Shown: positions 36,115-47,238 of the stretch, in pieces
How the letters are laid out: the number at the start of each line of letters is the position of its first letter
Position numbering within the stretch: the stretch's first letter is position 1
Assembly (NCBI GenBank): GCA_963920525.1
Contig: OY986436.1
Location: 8,390,001 to 8,454,000, forward strand
Origin: Dichetophora obliterata
Lineage: Eukaryota > Arthropoda > Insecta > Diptera > Sciomyzidae
Reading direction: 5' to 3'
DNA: 64,000 nt
Notes under the pieces: generated by a model
The model's database searches: none
The model's input: the letters and a program-made list of their open reading frames with translations, nothing else
Told to the model about the DNA's origin: nothing
Made by a program: the position numbers and the translations under genes

Positions 36115-36800
36115 TTTACATGAATACCTTTACTTCCGTTATTTCACAATTATCTGGAACAGTTGCTTTCTTCGCTGCTGTGATGTTCTTATATCCTGGA
36201 AGTATATCCACATTGTTTCGCATCAAAGACTTTCAGAGCAGATTGTAATTTTCCTTCGAAAGTCCCAAGTCCATGAATAAAGCCAAAGCTTCCTTAGCGG
36301 CATATTTGACGGGATATGCATTCGGTGGAGTAGGAATGCTGGATTTAATCCTCTTCAATCGGATAGAACTAGCAATTGAAACTGCCTTTGTTATATCGCC
36401 TCGTGTTTTTTCTTTATCTCTGTTGTATTAAACTGTTAATGCTGTTGCCAGTTGTTTGGTAGAAATCGCTTCTGCAGCATCCATAAGTTTAAATTTTTTT
36501 TGTGAATGTTGAACTTTCGTCCCTTTGCAGATTTTGAAGTACTTGGTAATTCATCGGATACGTTTCTACTTCCTCATAGTGGATATTGGCACTTTCCAGT
36601 AGCCAATTTTTAAATTTGCAATTGAATATTTTATCTGAACTACGTACACTCTTCCATTTTACTTTAACTCTATTGAATATTGCATGAATTTTTTACCGAA
36701 TTTCAGGTTTTTCGAAATTTTCATCAATGATGTTAAGAAGTTTTCATAATTTTGCTTCGAAATCTAGTTCATTTCATATTCTTTTAAATATTTGATATTT
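36115..36800 (-). pseudogene. Relic of an unclassified transposase N-terminal region
   Basis: Read on the minus strand from about 36670, the text gives FNRVKVKWKSVRSSDKIFN and KFKNWLLESANI. From 36484 comes MDAAEAISTKQLATALTV, a TAA (36428-36430), then in the same frame YAAKEALALFMDLGLSKENY, a TGA and NVDILPGYKNITAAKK. The order (W-rich block, variable linker, EALALxxDLGLSKxxY, then ILPxYxxxxxAK) matches the N-terminal half of a widespread unnamed transposon-encoded protein family that I remember from arthropods and Hydra. At least three stops; no catalytic domain follows. The outer LINE (36805-42430) begins immediately to the right and may have inserted into it. Confidence 0.5.
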
Positions 36801-36954
36801 TTTTGTTTGTTTTTTTTTATTGAAATTATTTGTTTATTACATTAAATTTAAATCTTAATGCTACAAGGCTATAAATAATCTTAACATTTAAAGCATCATT
36901 CACAGACATTTAATTAAATAGTTATTACGAAAAATACACGAAAATACATTTCTT

Positions 36955-38103
36955 TGCATACAATTTAACTGGTTACATATTGATATAAATAATGAACTAA
37001 GAAGAGAGAGAGAGAGAGAGAGAGAGAAAAAATACATGAAGTATCAGAAACATAACAACAAAAAATTTAAAATAATGCAATTTGGACTTGATTTAGATAA
37101 AATTACAAAATATATATCATTAGTGTCTTTTTAAAGATACAAGAAAAGCTAATTTTTCGTAAGTTGACAAGCAAAGAGTTCTAGAGACAAATGGCATGAA
37201 CAAAAAATTGATACAAGGGTGAAGTGTCTAATAGGCTTAATCATATTTTTCCTACTAGACCGAGAAAAGTACAATTTATTACACAAAAACTCAAGTTCTT
37301 TTGTATAAATGATTTTATGAAGCATGATTAAGGTTTTATATTGTAAGAAATTGTCAAACGAAATCTTAAATATTTCCTTAACTTGTTCTGAAACACGAGC
37401 ATAGCGTTTAAGGCCAAAGACATATCTTGCGATGTTGTTGTAGACAATGCTCAGTTTTTGCTTACTAATAGAGTCACAATTGCCAAAAATTTCGGATCCA
37501 AACAGGAGAGTAGGAATGAGGTATATTTTTGTGATAAGAATTCTTATTTTATGCGGAGTATAGTACTGAGAAGGTCAGACCTCTCGAAGCATTCCATAGA
37601 CCTTACAAATAACGTTAGTTATATGCGTGTTTCAAGTAAGAGATTGATTAAAAAAGACATAAAGATTTTTGGCAGTCGACACAAATTCGATGTTGGTGTT
37701 ATTTAAGATGAGTTGTGGCAAGTTAGCAGTATCAATATTTTTTTTTTAAATCCCTTAAGATTGCGACTTTCTTGGGTTCAGCGCCAAACCATTTCTTTGT
37801 GCCCAATCGTTGACTTTTTCTAGGCTTTCATTCGTATCATTTATAGTTTTGTTTAGGTCGCTTAAAGTGCAGGAAGAGTACAGTTGAAAGTCATCTGCAT
37901 GTACGTGTATCTCACAGTTACTTAGAAATGAAGGTAAGTAATTAATATAAATGGAGAAAAGCAGAGGTCCCAGAACTGAGTCCTGAGGGACACCTTTGGT
38001 TAGACAAATGTATGATGATAGAGTATCACTACAGCTGACTGCCTGCAATCTTTCAGTCAAATATGATTCGATGAGCTTCGCTACGCAAGCCTCAAAACTA
38101 TAA
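36955..38103 (-). pseudogene. Outer LINE: second half of RT and C-terminus
   Basis: Begins at the 3' side of the inner insertion with SFEACVAKLIESYL and runs through TKGVPQDSVLGPLLFSIYIN (usual GVPQGS has Gly to Asp), VHADDFQLYSS (the catalytic F/YADD box reads HADD), LEKVNDWAQRNGLALNPRKS, then with frameshifts through the thumb (NLYVFFNQSLT, where LGxxxDxxLxW is usual) and a C-terminal region to about 37090. The remaining bases to about 36955 look like 3' UTR. Substitutions in both conserved boxes and many stops show it was dead or dying early, as expected for the host of a later insertion. Confidence 0.75.
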
Positions 38104-38117
38104 ATTTTCAGAAGTTT

Positions 38118-38148
<31 letters not shown>

Positions 38149-38213
38149 GTTTCTTCAGTCTATGAACAATAATTCTTAAAGACTAGGCAATAGTTATTAA
38201 CAAAAAATATATA

Positions 38214-40169
38214 TTACAAAATGTTATTTAACAGAGATAGCATTTGATTTTTAGATACAGAAAAATCTAGATTATGATTTGCGTTAATAATATTAAACAT
38301 ATGAAGAGCTTTAAAAATAGAAGCATTAGCAGCGTAGTTAGTGCGACACATTACTAAATAAAAAGGATCCTTATTTCTGAGAATCCTATTAGGAGCATTA
38401 AAATTAATCATTTCTAATAGTGCAGGGCTGTCAACCAGGCCAGAAACAATATCATGTACGAGAAGGAGAGACAAAATGTTTCTCCTACTCTCAAGAGTTT
38501 TAAGACCAATAAGCAAACAACGAACACTATATGGGGGAAAAAAATCTTCAAAATTAAGCGAGCGTAAGGCAAACCTAGTAAACGATTTCTGGACTCGTTC
38601 AAGCTTCGTCTTATGCGTCACATAAAATAGGTCCCAAATAACCGAAGCATATTCAAGCCTTGAGCGAACCAGGCTAGTAAATAATACTTTTAAAGTGTAG
38701 GGATCAGAAAAACAAGAACCATTACGGTGAATGAAAGCAAGCATAGCACACGCCTTAGGAATAATGTAATCTAAATGCGAGACGAATGAAAAATGAAAAT
38801 TTCAGATCAAAAACAACTCCTAGATCTTTAACCACCTTAACAGATAGCAGAGGTGTATTAAAATGATGGTATGTATATGAAATGGTATGCAGACAAATGG
38901 AGATTATCTGACTTAGAGAAAGACATGAAAACACATTTATTTAGATTTATGAAGTTTATCAATTTCACTTTGAAGAAGTCTAATATCAGATGAATCTTTT
39001 ATTTTAAGAAAAATTTTAAGATCATCTGCATACAACAGACAATTACTATGTGAAAAAAGAGATGTCACATCATTTATAAAAATAATAAACAGCAATGGCC
39101 CCAAAATACTCCCTTGGGGAACTCCAGAGGTAGCTACAAATGGATAGGATTTTACATTGTCAAAAGCTACAACACACTGTCTATTTGATAAATAGGTCCT
39201 CAACCAGCTCAGAAAACTGGAATGAAATCCCAAATTTTTTAATTTACTAATTAAAATATAATGATTTACTTTATCGAATGCTTTCGAAAAATCTGTATAT
39301 ATCGCATCAACTTGAAAACCTTCTAGAAGCGATGATTGATATACAGTATTCAGAAAAAATAACAAGGTTGGACATAGTTGAGCGACCAGGCATAAAGCCA
39401 TGCTGAGAAAGAGAAATAAAATTATTAACTGTAAAGAAAAGTTGTTCCTTTACAATTGATTCAAACAATTTAGATAACGTTGTAAACTTTGAAATAGGTC
39501 TGTAGTTAGAAATATTGTTCTTAGATCCAGATATATGTACAGGAGTAACAAATGAAACCTTCCAACTATCAATAAAAATCCCACACCTTAATGAGTTATT
39601 AAAAATTAACATTAAAGCAGAAGCTAAACTAGAAGCACAGTTTTTTAGAAAAAAGGAGCAAATTCCATCAGCATCTGACTTAAATGAAGATTTAAGCTCT
39701 TTTATGCCATTGGCAACACCGCATTCAGTCAAAGAGAGAGAACCAAACCCCAAATCCGGTACACATTCATTAGAAAAATCGATGTCAACATTATAAGTAG
39801 GTTCATAGTTTGAACGAAAAAAATCCGCAAAAGATCAGACTGAGCATTATCAGATACAGAATATTTTAAAAACATTGAAGAAGGAATATTTAATGAACAT
39901 TTTTTTGATTTAACAAAGCGCCAAAAGGATTTTGGGTTCGATTTAATGTTGTATTCAAATTTTTAAATATATTGCCTATACAAATATTTATCGAGAAAAT
40001 TATATTCCCGCATATAGTGCCTATATAAAGAAAAATAACAAAATTGGTTTGTAATAAAATTTTTTTTATAAAATTTAGAACGAAGGTTTTTTAATATTTT
40101 TAAACCTCGAGTGTGCCATGGAACTTTATAAACATAAGGTTTAAATTTTGGAATGTTATTATGACACAC
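38214..40169 (-). pseudogene. Inner LINE ORF2: reverse transcriptase, frameshifted
   Basis: The RT follows the endonuclease across several frames. The linker is at 40169-39963. Fingers lie at 39753 to about 39350 (DADGICSFFLKNCASSLA, NYRPISKFTTLSKLFESIV, QHGFMPGRSTMSNL). The palm follows in the original frame from about 39340 (YTDFSKAFDKVNHYILISKL, SGVPQGSILGPLLFI, LLYADDLKIFL), then the thumb and C-terminal region at 38744-38214 (LVRSRLEYASVIWD, FPPYSVRCLLIGLKTLESRR). The palm box YADD is intact. One stretch (39753 to ~39350) is in a different frame from the rest, so at least two compensating frameshifts exist, plus a few stops. Broken but recent enough to be easily aligned. Confidence 0.88.
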
Positions 40170-40235
40170 TTCAGAAACTACAGCCTTAAAGTTATTAAAA
40201 CAAGAAGCCGTGTCTTAAAAGTGAAACTCATTGTC

Positions 40236-41066
40236 TCAGTTTATTGTGGAAAGAGCAGATTTAACAACTTCAAAATTACACGCTTTAAAATTAAAATTGG
40301 AATCTTCACAATGATTCCTCAATGGAAGATATTTATAAAATGAAACTAGGATCTCTAACGGAACGTGGTGTGCACTAAGTACTGAAATAGGAAAATCTGA
40401 TTCAATTAATCTAAAATTAATATTGCTAGTACAAAAAACTAAATCTAATAGTCTATTTAATAAGTTAAAGCAAAAATTAATTTGAAATAATCCAAGACCT
40501 AAAAGGTTATCTATGAGATACATTTCAACATTACTTGAGATATTAGAAGGTGAGAGATATGAGTCACCTTGTTGCTTTAACCAAGACACATTTGGTAGAT
40601 TAAAATTACCAAGCAGAATTAATTGTTCATTACAACGAAAATCAGCTACAAGAGTTGCAACATTATCAGTGTGTGCTTTATAACGAAGAAACGAACTATT
40701 TGGCGGGATGTAAGAAGTGCAAATGACGAGGGCATCAGACAATCCTTTAATTGACACACAAAGCTGATCCAGACCTAAGTCAGCATTAGCTAATGCAATA
40801 TTCGAAGATATAAAAGTTCGCTTGATAGCAATTAACACACCACCACCTCGATGGCGTCCAGTAGTATCACTATCCCGATCATTTCCATAGACATTATATA
40901 TATGAGGATCAAAATATTCCTCGTTAAAGAAGTTTTGATTTAACCACGTCTCATTTAAAACAAAAACATCATAATCGCTTTCAGCCGTGACAGCAAAAAT
41001 AGCATTTGATTTTGTTCTTAAACCAGATACGTTCTGATAATAAATTTTAATCAGCTTACTATCCAC
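40236..41066 (-). pseudogene. Inner LINE ORF2: APE-like endonuclease
   Basis: The 276-codon frame starts MDSKLIKIYYQNVSGLRTK, a usual start of ORF2 in this group. Motifs in order: QNVSGLRTK (Asn), LNETWL (Glu), the GGGVLIAIK block, TSYIPPNS, LLGNFNLPNVSW (where GDFN is expected, so the catalytic Asp is replaced by Asn), LLDLVFC and VLSAHHVPLEI (where SDH is expected, Asp replaced by Ala). With two catalytic positions lost the endonuclease would not nick DNA. The frame ends at a stop at 40236 and the protein continues beyond it in the same frame (40169-39963). Confidence 0.85.
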
Positions 41067-41083
41067 AATACAATGCGGCTTTT

Positions 41084-41623
41084 CTATTGCATTTTTTCTT
41101 TGTTTTCCATTTTTTGAAAAAACTTAAAATCTTTAACTCTGACATCTACTGGCCAGAGCGATGAATTAATTATTTCATTATAAAGAGAAGAAGAAATTCC
41201 AAGTCTGAAATTTACTCTAGTAAGAGATTCTAACTGCACATCCTTCTTTACCAGTTTATGACATTTTGTGACAAGTATCTCATGGTTTACAGCATCAAAA
41301 GCTTTAGAATGATTTAGCAGAGTTAGGATGATAACCTTGTTGACATCCAGTTCGGACCGAATCTCCTCAACGACGTCTATTAAGGCAGTCACATATACAC
41401 GCTTAGATCTGAATCCTGATTGCTTTTTCGAAATCAGACAGCTTTTTGTGAGAAAAGCATTTATTTGTTTGAAAATTAATAGTTCCAAGACTTTGGCAAG
41501 ATAAGACAAAATTGCTATATGCCTGTAATCTTTATCGGTTTTTGGTATTGGCAAGATTTTTGACTTCTTCCAGTTTTGAGGAAAAATACATCTGGTTAAG
41601 ATATTGTTATAAATAAAAGTCAC
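41084..41623 (-). pseudogene. Chimeric frame: outer LINE RT fused to inner LINE ORF1 tail
   Basis: Residues 1 to about 135 are the RT fingers and part of the palm of the outer LINE: PQNWKKSKILPIPKT, DYRHIAILSYLAKVLELLIF, QSGFRSKRVYVTALIDVVEE, SKAFDAVNHEILVTKCHKL. From about residue 140 the text changes to RVNFRLGISSSLYNEI, INSSLWPVDVRVKDF and a basic tail, which resembles the C-terminus of a jockey-type ORF1 protein, and ends 17 bases before the inner LINE's ORF2 start (41066). So the frame runs through the 5' junction of the inner insertion (about 41205). One conserved residue of the RT A block may be altered (LLNHSKAFD where LDFSKAFD is usual). Confidence 0.7.
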
Positions 41624-41947
41624 ATAAGACAGCTGTGTAGGAATTATGCTTTATGCTTTCATAAAAACCGGGTGAAACTTAAAAGAAACGTTGCTTCTAG
41701 TAACACTGGTGGAATTTTTATAAATGTTTTCAGTGACTAGTAGCACTGAAATATTCGCAAATTTTTCATTGAGCTCATCTACACTATCTACAGAGACGGA
41801 ACTTTGAGTAATTCCATTACCGATTCCTATACCCTGGATCTCCTTCCAAGTTTTTTTCCATCCTTCAATGATGAGAAACAGCTTTCATAAAACTGGATCT
41901 TAGCGTTTTATTTAGCATCGATAGATGTCTATTTTAACAAATAGTAT

Positions 41948-42424
41948 CTATATTATACAGTTCGGGTATTTTGTAGAGTTTCCATTGATTATATGATCTG
42001 TTACGATCAGCAATATTTTTTTAATGTTACTATTAAACCAAGGTCTTGCAGGATTAATTATTGTTTTCGGTTTAACGGGAACAAAAAGACAACTAATGTT
42101 ACTTTGCAAGAATTCAACTTGGCTGTCGACAGAATCTTTGTTGTATATACAGTACCAATTGATAGAAACAACTTCTGCATTCAAACTAGCGTAACCACTG
42201 TGCTTAAAATTCCGATAACTAAAGTTTTGAGGACAAATATCTGGCTTAAAATCAAATGTTAAAAAATCTAAATCGTGCTTTGAGAAAACTGGAGCCGAAA
42301 TCTGATTAGAAAATAGCGTTTTTTCCATATAATTGACAAAGAATAAGTCAAGAAGAGTATTGCACGTATTTGAAAAGTGCGTTGGTGTATCATCATTGAC
42401 TGTCAATAGTCCAAGACTTTTCAT
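41948..42424 (-). pseudogene. Outer LINE: endonuclease end and linker
   Basis: The 158-codon frame begins close to the 5' truncation. It contains TPTHFSNTCNTLLDLFFVN (the conserved last beta-strands of the APE-like endonuclease) and FSKHDLDFLTF, in place of the family's catalytic SDHxxL, so the Asp-His pair is altered. It then enters the linker between endonuclease and RT (ARPWFNSNIKK). Ends at a stop at 41948; the RT frame resumes at 41623 after a frameshift. Confidence 0.75.
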
Positions 42425-42430
42425 GCTTAA

Positions 42431-42688
42431 AATTAAACTATTTGATATTTGATATGATTTGAAATATACATTTTTACAGGTGCTTCTTTATAGAACAAAG
42501 TGAAACGCTCTGTTTTGAAGAACTGATAAAAAAACTTATAGAATATTACTATTTATACCATCAACATTTATAGATTTTTTCTTAATTTTCCTTGAAATAA
42601 GTTGAAAGAAATCATTACATTTTTACTACCCCAAATATAACTTTTTAAACTACTTTCCTAAGGTAATCGAATTCTTTAAGTTTTATAA
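42431..42688. other. Noncoding spacer
   Basis: AT-rich flank 5' of the outer LINE; nothing recognised. Confidence 0.5.
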
Positions 42689-43085
42689 TAAGGGTTTTCA
42701 TCTAAGCATGTAACATACCCGTAAACATTGTAAGCCTTGTGAACTTACATGCGCGTAAACTATCTGGCAAAATTTGTATGGGCGTGAGTTTATATCATTT
42801 CCGAGCCTATTTTTTTGTGTAAACTAGCATGTCAATCTACGTGTGTGAATAAGGGTTGTCTTTGACGCTAATTATTACATATTTAAAGTAGTTGAAGTAA
42901 ATTTGAACACGTTTTATTTATTTTTCTATGTTAATGAAGGTTTTTAAAAGGTTTCAAATTTAAAAAAGTCATAATGTTGTCGCAGCCGCAGCAGCCATTT
43001 TGTCGATATTTACGCTATCTACACTTTATCGCTCATCAAAAGTTTAAATGCTATACATGTTTACATGCTTAGATGAGAACCCTTA
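42689..43085. mobile_element. MITE, 397 bp
   Basis: taagggttttcatctaagca at 42689 and the inverted complement ending at 43085 match over 25 bases with one mismatch. The word aataagggttg recurs inside at about 42848. Ends are flanked by TAA/TTA-like bases. Noncoding. Family not known to me. Confidence 0.6.
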
Positions 43086-43918
43086 ATATTCTTATTGCCC
43101 TGGATACGAACTACGTGTAGACTAAACCTCTGCACGAGTGCGCTTGAAATGCATTTCAGAACACTGATTTGTGGAGCAAGCGTTGGTTATGTTCGGCTTT
43201 CATTAATTAACACAAATGTAACACTACAGAGAGTACTCGTCGCGTGAGCAGAACAAAAACACACGAAAACCGAATCAATGTTATGCTTGAGTCGACAGAG
43301 AAGAGCGCAGCAGAACGAAATGACTTGAAAGTTATGTGATCAACAGCAGAACGCTTGGAATAATGATGTGTTGTTTAGGTTTCATAGTTTCTGCATTTCC
43401 TTCTGAAGTAAAAATTAACTTAAACGCCAAAAAAATAGATTTTCTTATTATTTATTGAAATTATAATAAGAGACTTATTTATTTATTATGAAAATTAATT
43501 TTTTGAAGCAAAGCTTTTTTAAATTTATACAATATTTAATTCAATAAAAGTTATTAAAGAATTAAAAATAAATATATTTTTAAGTAACAACAAAAAAATT
43601 AATTAAATTTTATTGTGTTGTTTATGAGGATATTTTCTTGTTGTTTTTACTGTTACTATTGGTGGTGGTTTTGTTGATTATTCTTTCTTGCATTCTTATG
43701 ATGTTGGATTGTTGTTATTGTTGTTTTTTCTGTTGATGATTATAATGATGGTTAATTTGTAAATATGATATCTAGTAATGATGTGATTACGTTTGTTGTT
43801 GGCGTTGTTGTTTATGGTAGTATTGGTGTTGTTGTTGGTCAATTGCGATGATGTTTATGTTTTTAATTGTTATTATTTTGTGGTCGATCTTAGTAAAACT
43901 GAATGATCTACTAGAAAA

Positions 43919-44505
43919 ATGTGATTTCGGAGGGTATTTCTTCAATCATTTCAAATCTAATTATGCGGAAATATTTAAGGTAATTGAAAAATAACGCCAG
44001 TATTTTATGCCAGAGCCGTGTTGATGTATGGATTGAAAAGCTGTTATTTTTTCTAAAATACAAAATAATATTTTTTATTTTATGGTGAGTAGTTAAGATT
44101 ATAGAACAATAAAACTTAACACGTGCCATAAACGTAAAACACCCTGTATATTGAAAATTTCACAATATAGTGTTGATTTTTATAACAATTCCCTAAATAT
44201 TTTAGCTGTTACGCCAGTGAGCTAAGCCATTTTGCAAAAACCTCAAAAATTCATGTTTTTCGTAAATATATATATAAACCAGCATTGGCTGAATAGTTTT
44301 TGGAAACTTAAAGTAAAAATTAAACGAAACAAATAATTGTACCTATATTTTGATTTTGAAAAAAAAATTTCATCAAGAATCCCCTCCCATGGATAAATCC
44401 TGACTACGGCCCTGGCATAAAATACTGGCGTTATTTTTCAAGTACCTTAAATATTTTTAAAAAATTCGAGTTAAAATGGTTAAAAAATACCTTCCGAAAT
44501 CACAT
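43919..44505. mobile_element. MITE with ~105-bp inverted ends
   Basis: Left arm (43919-44022) and inverted right arm (about 44406-44505) both read atgtgatttcgga-ggtattt at the tip and tattta-aaggta-ttgaaa, then aataacgccagtattttatg at the base, with divergence in the middle. The loop holds no gene. The minus-strand frame 43911-44129 lies across the left arm and is not a gene. Confidence 0.7.
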
Positions 44506-44529
44506 AAAATAATACTTAAATTTGCAAAA

Positions 44530-44975
44530 TATCACGATTTGAACATACAAATCAAAAATATTCGCATATAATATGCACTTAAAACTCTAAAATATGCGCT
44601 AAAAAAAAGTAAAATATGCAATTAAAAATATTTTTCTTAAATTTTAGTATCCGTTAAAAAATAAATTTTGCATTTAATTAACAAAAAAAAAACAATTTAT
44701 TTTTAAATACATAAAAAATTAATTTATCAAAAAAAAAAAAAAAAAAAAAATAAAGTGCATTTAAAAGTACCTAATAATTTTAATTTATCTTTTTCCAAAA
44801 TATGTCGTATTAAACTTTAATGGTTGCAAATCAAAAAAAAAAGCAAAATATGCAAAAACCACATGAATTTATTGTATAAAAAATATACGCAATTAATATG
44901 CAAAAATAGGCATTTTTTGTAAAATATGCAAAACCATGAATTTATTGCAAAATACTTAAAGATATGCACTTAGTA
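44530..44975. repeat. A-rich tract with recurring AAATATGCA words
   Basis: aaatatgca or aatatgca recurs at roughly ten places among long A runs, without a fixed period. Probably low-complexity DNA next to the foldback arm, or an eroded array. Confidence 0.5.
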
Positions 44976-44978
44976 CAG

Positions 44979-46255
44979 AGACTATAAATACTTATAGACA
45001 TTGCATGTGAAAGGAACGGCACGAAATGAAAAATTTGCCCGTACAAGACAAGAGACCCGACGAGTAACAAACCTAGCGAGTACTCGCTTGCAAGAATTTG
45101 TGTTGCTAGCACAACATCATATGTTCCTTAAAGTTTTGTTTATGTTGCTAGAGTGTGTTGCTATATTTTATATACATATATTTTTTAGATTTCGCAGTAG
45201 TGCAGCATGTCGTTTGTTTAGGTTTTTTTTGCTTGATTTGTTGTTGCTGCATTGGTTTTTTTTTGCTGCTTTTCTTGTGCTTGGATTTTGTTCACGTTTT
45301 GGCAGCTTTTGATCTTTAGAAATAAATCATATTTTTGCGATATTGTCTATCTGAGGCGAAGGCGTTTAAGATAAATAGCTATATCTTTTTTATTTCTAAT
45401 CGGATTCAAATGCTCCAAAGAACAAAATTTTAGAAAATGGATTAATCTTTCAAATGACATTAAAATTAAATTTTTTTAAAAAAAATTAATTATTTATTAT
45501 CTACCTATTTTAAACCGATTTAAAACAAAAACTCTAATCTGCTGCACAGGGTTAAATTCACTCAATCCTTTTAATTTCACTTTTTTCAAGAAAATACTAT
45601 TAATTTTGTTGTTATTCAAGATCGTCAGATATAAATCATATTTTTGCGATTTTGTCTATCTGAACCAAAGACGTTTTAGATAAATCGCTATATCTTTTTT
45701 ATTTCTGAACGGATTAAAATGCTCCAAAAGACAAAACTTTAGAAAATTTATCAATCTTCTAGATGACATTAAAATTAAATTTTTAAAAAAATAAACCAAT
45801 TATTTATTTACTATTCTTACCTTTATCCTTTCAAATTACAGCAAAATAAAGTTTTGCAAAAATTAATCGAATTCTTTATTTACTATTTTTACCTTTATCT
45901 ATTCAAATAATATCAAAATAAATTTTAACAGAATTAATCCAATTACTTATTAACTAATTTAAAAAGATTTAAAACAAAAACTCCAAATATCACTTTTAAT
46001 TGATTTTTTTTAAAGAAAAGACCATGAATTTTATTTTCGTATTTTATTTATTTAGAATTAAATTATGATTTGCCTAATTTGTTGTTAAGACAAAAATAAA
46101 TACTAGTATTCTATTGCCACGCAGGACAATCGGCAGCTACACGAATTGCCTTGTTGCTTTGCCTATTTTGTAGCATCTTCCAATTGGAGACATTGCATTA
46201 ACTTAAACATGAATTATTATAAAATAAGTTTTGAAGTTTTTTGTGATAAATTTAA
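44979..46255 (+). repeat. Left inverted arm of the foldback transposon
   Basis: 1,277 bp. It holds a 103-codon frame (45001-45312) starting MHVKGTARNEKFARTRQETR that is also present in the right arm. The frame is preserved because the arms are nearly identical; its second half is Phe/Leu-rich from T-rich DNA and it shows no domain, so I do not call it a gene. Two ~160-bp direct repeats 312 bp apart lie in the middle. Confidence 0.8.
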
Positions 46256-46707
46256 TGTATGGGTATGGGTTAAGGGCAAAATTCAATAATAAAATTAAAT
46301 GTGAAAAATGCCAAGAAAATCTTCTGAAGCTCGAAAAGTTTTCTTTCGACTCAGAATCTTTTCTTGGCATTAAAAACTATAGTGACAGTCGGATTTGTTT
46401 GAAGAATCCATCCGACGAATTCTTCAATATTTGTGTACAACATTTTTCAATATACAAAGGTATATTTCATAAAAGTTGTCACGAACCGAATTTAAAAAAT
46501 CGTATAATAAAGTCCTGTATTGCACACTCAAATCTTGCAACTCCAGAGTGGTTTGATGAAAATGGGAGTTGCTTTGATCACAGGCACATCATCCTAGATT
46601 TTCTTATAACTGTTTTAATTCGAAAGAATTCAAAATGGTTAAAAGAAAATCTAGCGTCCGAAGAGTTAAAAAAAAAAATCCATCCGATCCAGAGAAAAGT
46701 AAGGTAA
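46231..46707 (+). pseudogene. Transposase-like fragment in the foldback core
   Basis: A 158-codon frame that starts at the inner edge of the left arm. It has spaced cysteines and histidines (KCEKCQEN, FNICVQHFSIYKGIFHKSCHEPN, SCFDHRHIILDFLITVLIRK) and FLxTVLIRKNSKWL near the end. The Cys/His spacing and the late hydrophobic-basic block resemble the C-terminal part of P-like transposases, but I cannot name the family with confidence. No catalytic domain is visible. The position at the core of a long-arm element suggests that it is what remains of that element's own transposase gene. Confidence 0.45.
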
Positions 46708-47238
46708 GGCCAATGCAAAAATGCAAAGGCTTTTAAATGCATAAGCAGTCCGTTTGTCCGTCTGAAAGTCTGTCTGAAAGTCTGTCTGTCAATTCGTCGT
46801 TTTGGGATTTTTTAAAATAATCCGATTGTCACTTCGTCTGTTTCTCCATATCCCTTTTTGTCTGTCAGTCTGTTAGTATGTATGTGTAAATGTTAGACCG
46901 TCTGTCCGAAGTCCATAAGTCCGTCTGATTGATTTTTTCAAGAAATGTTTGCTATCACAATAGTTAAGTCCATTGCCCGACCTTTCAGTACTGTGCAACT
47001 CTAAACTGAATGCACCTCATATTGCTAAAAATAAGTGCACCTCATTCAGCAATGTTTTCCTTCATGCTTTTGTAAATATTTTTGTTTTTAATGGCATTTC
47101 CTTAAAACTTAAATACATTTGAATTAATTGAAATTTAAAAGCAAATTAGAAGTCTTAAAAAATTTCGTTTATTTTGTAATTTTTAAATTTTCGAAGGAAA
47201 AGGAAAAAATTTAAAAATTTAATTTATTAAGCAAATTT
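46708..47238. other. Rest of the foldback core
   Basis: Contains an imperfect gtctgtctgaaagtctg-type repeat at about 46745-46930 (variants gtctg, gtccgtc). No coding frame. Confidence 0.55.

Larger units (their letters stand above)
38104..41205 (-). mobile_element. Inner LINE with (TAAA)n tail
   Basis: Same-strand insertion of about 3.1 kb into the outer LINE. Its 3' end is a (TTTA)n run on the plus strand (38117-38150), that is (TAAA)n on its own strand. Upstream come a 3' UTR, a full-length but broken ORF2 (41066-38214) and the last ~45 codons of ORF1 before a 5' truncation at about 41205. Short-repeat tails are common in CR1/I/jockey-group LINEs. A target duplication could not be fixed because the junction bases are A/T-rich. 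Confidence 0.8.
36805..42430 (-). mobile_element. Outer LINE, split by an inner LINE
   Basis: Minus-strand non-LTR retrotransposon in two blocks. The 5' block (42430-41205) holds the end of the endonuclease and the first half of the RT; the 3' block (38103 to about 36805) holds the second half of the RT, the thumb and a 3' end beside A/T-rich sequence at 36800-36830. Between them lies a complete 3' portion of another LINE (38104-41205) on the same strand. The two blocks join at one point in the protein (after KCHKL, before the SFEACVAKLIESYL region), which shows that this is one element interrupted by insertion. It is 5'-truncated near 42430. Confidence 0.8.

Noticed and set aside
45001..45312. 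A 103-codon frame duplicated exactly at 48182-48493 on the other strand, as if a conserved gene.
   Set aside because: Both copies lie in the inverted arms of one transposon, so identity reflects the arms. The second half is low-complexity Phe/Leu and no domain is visible.
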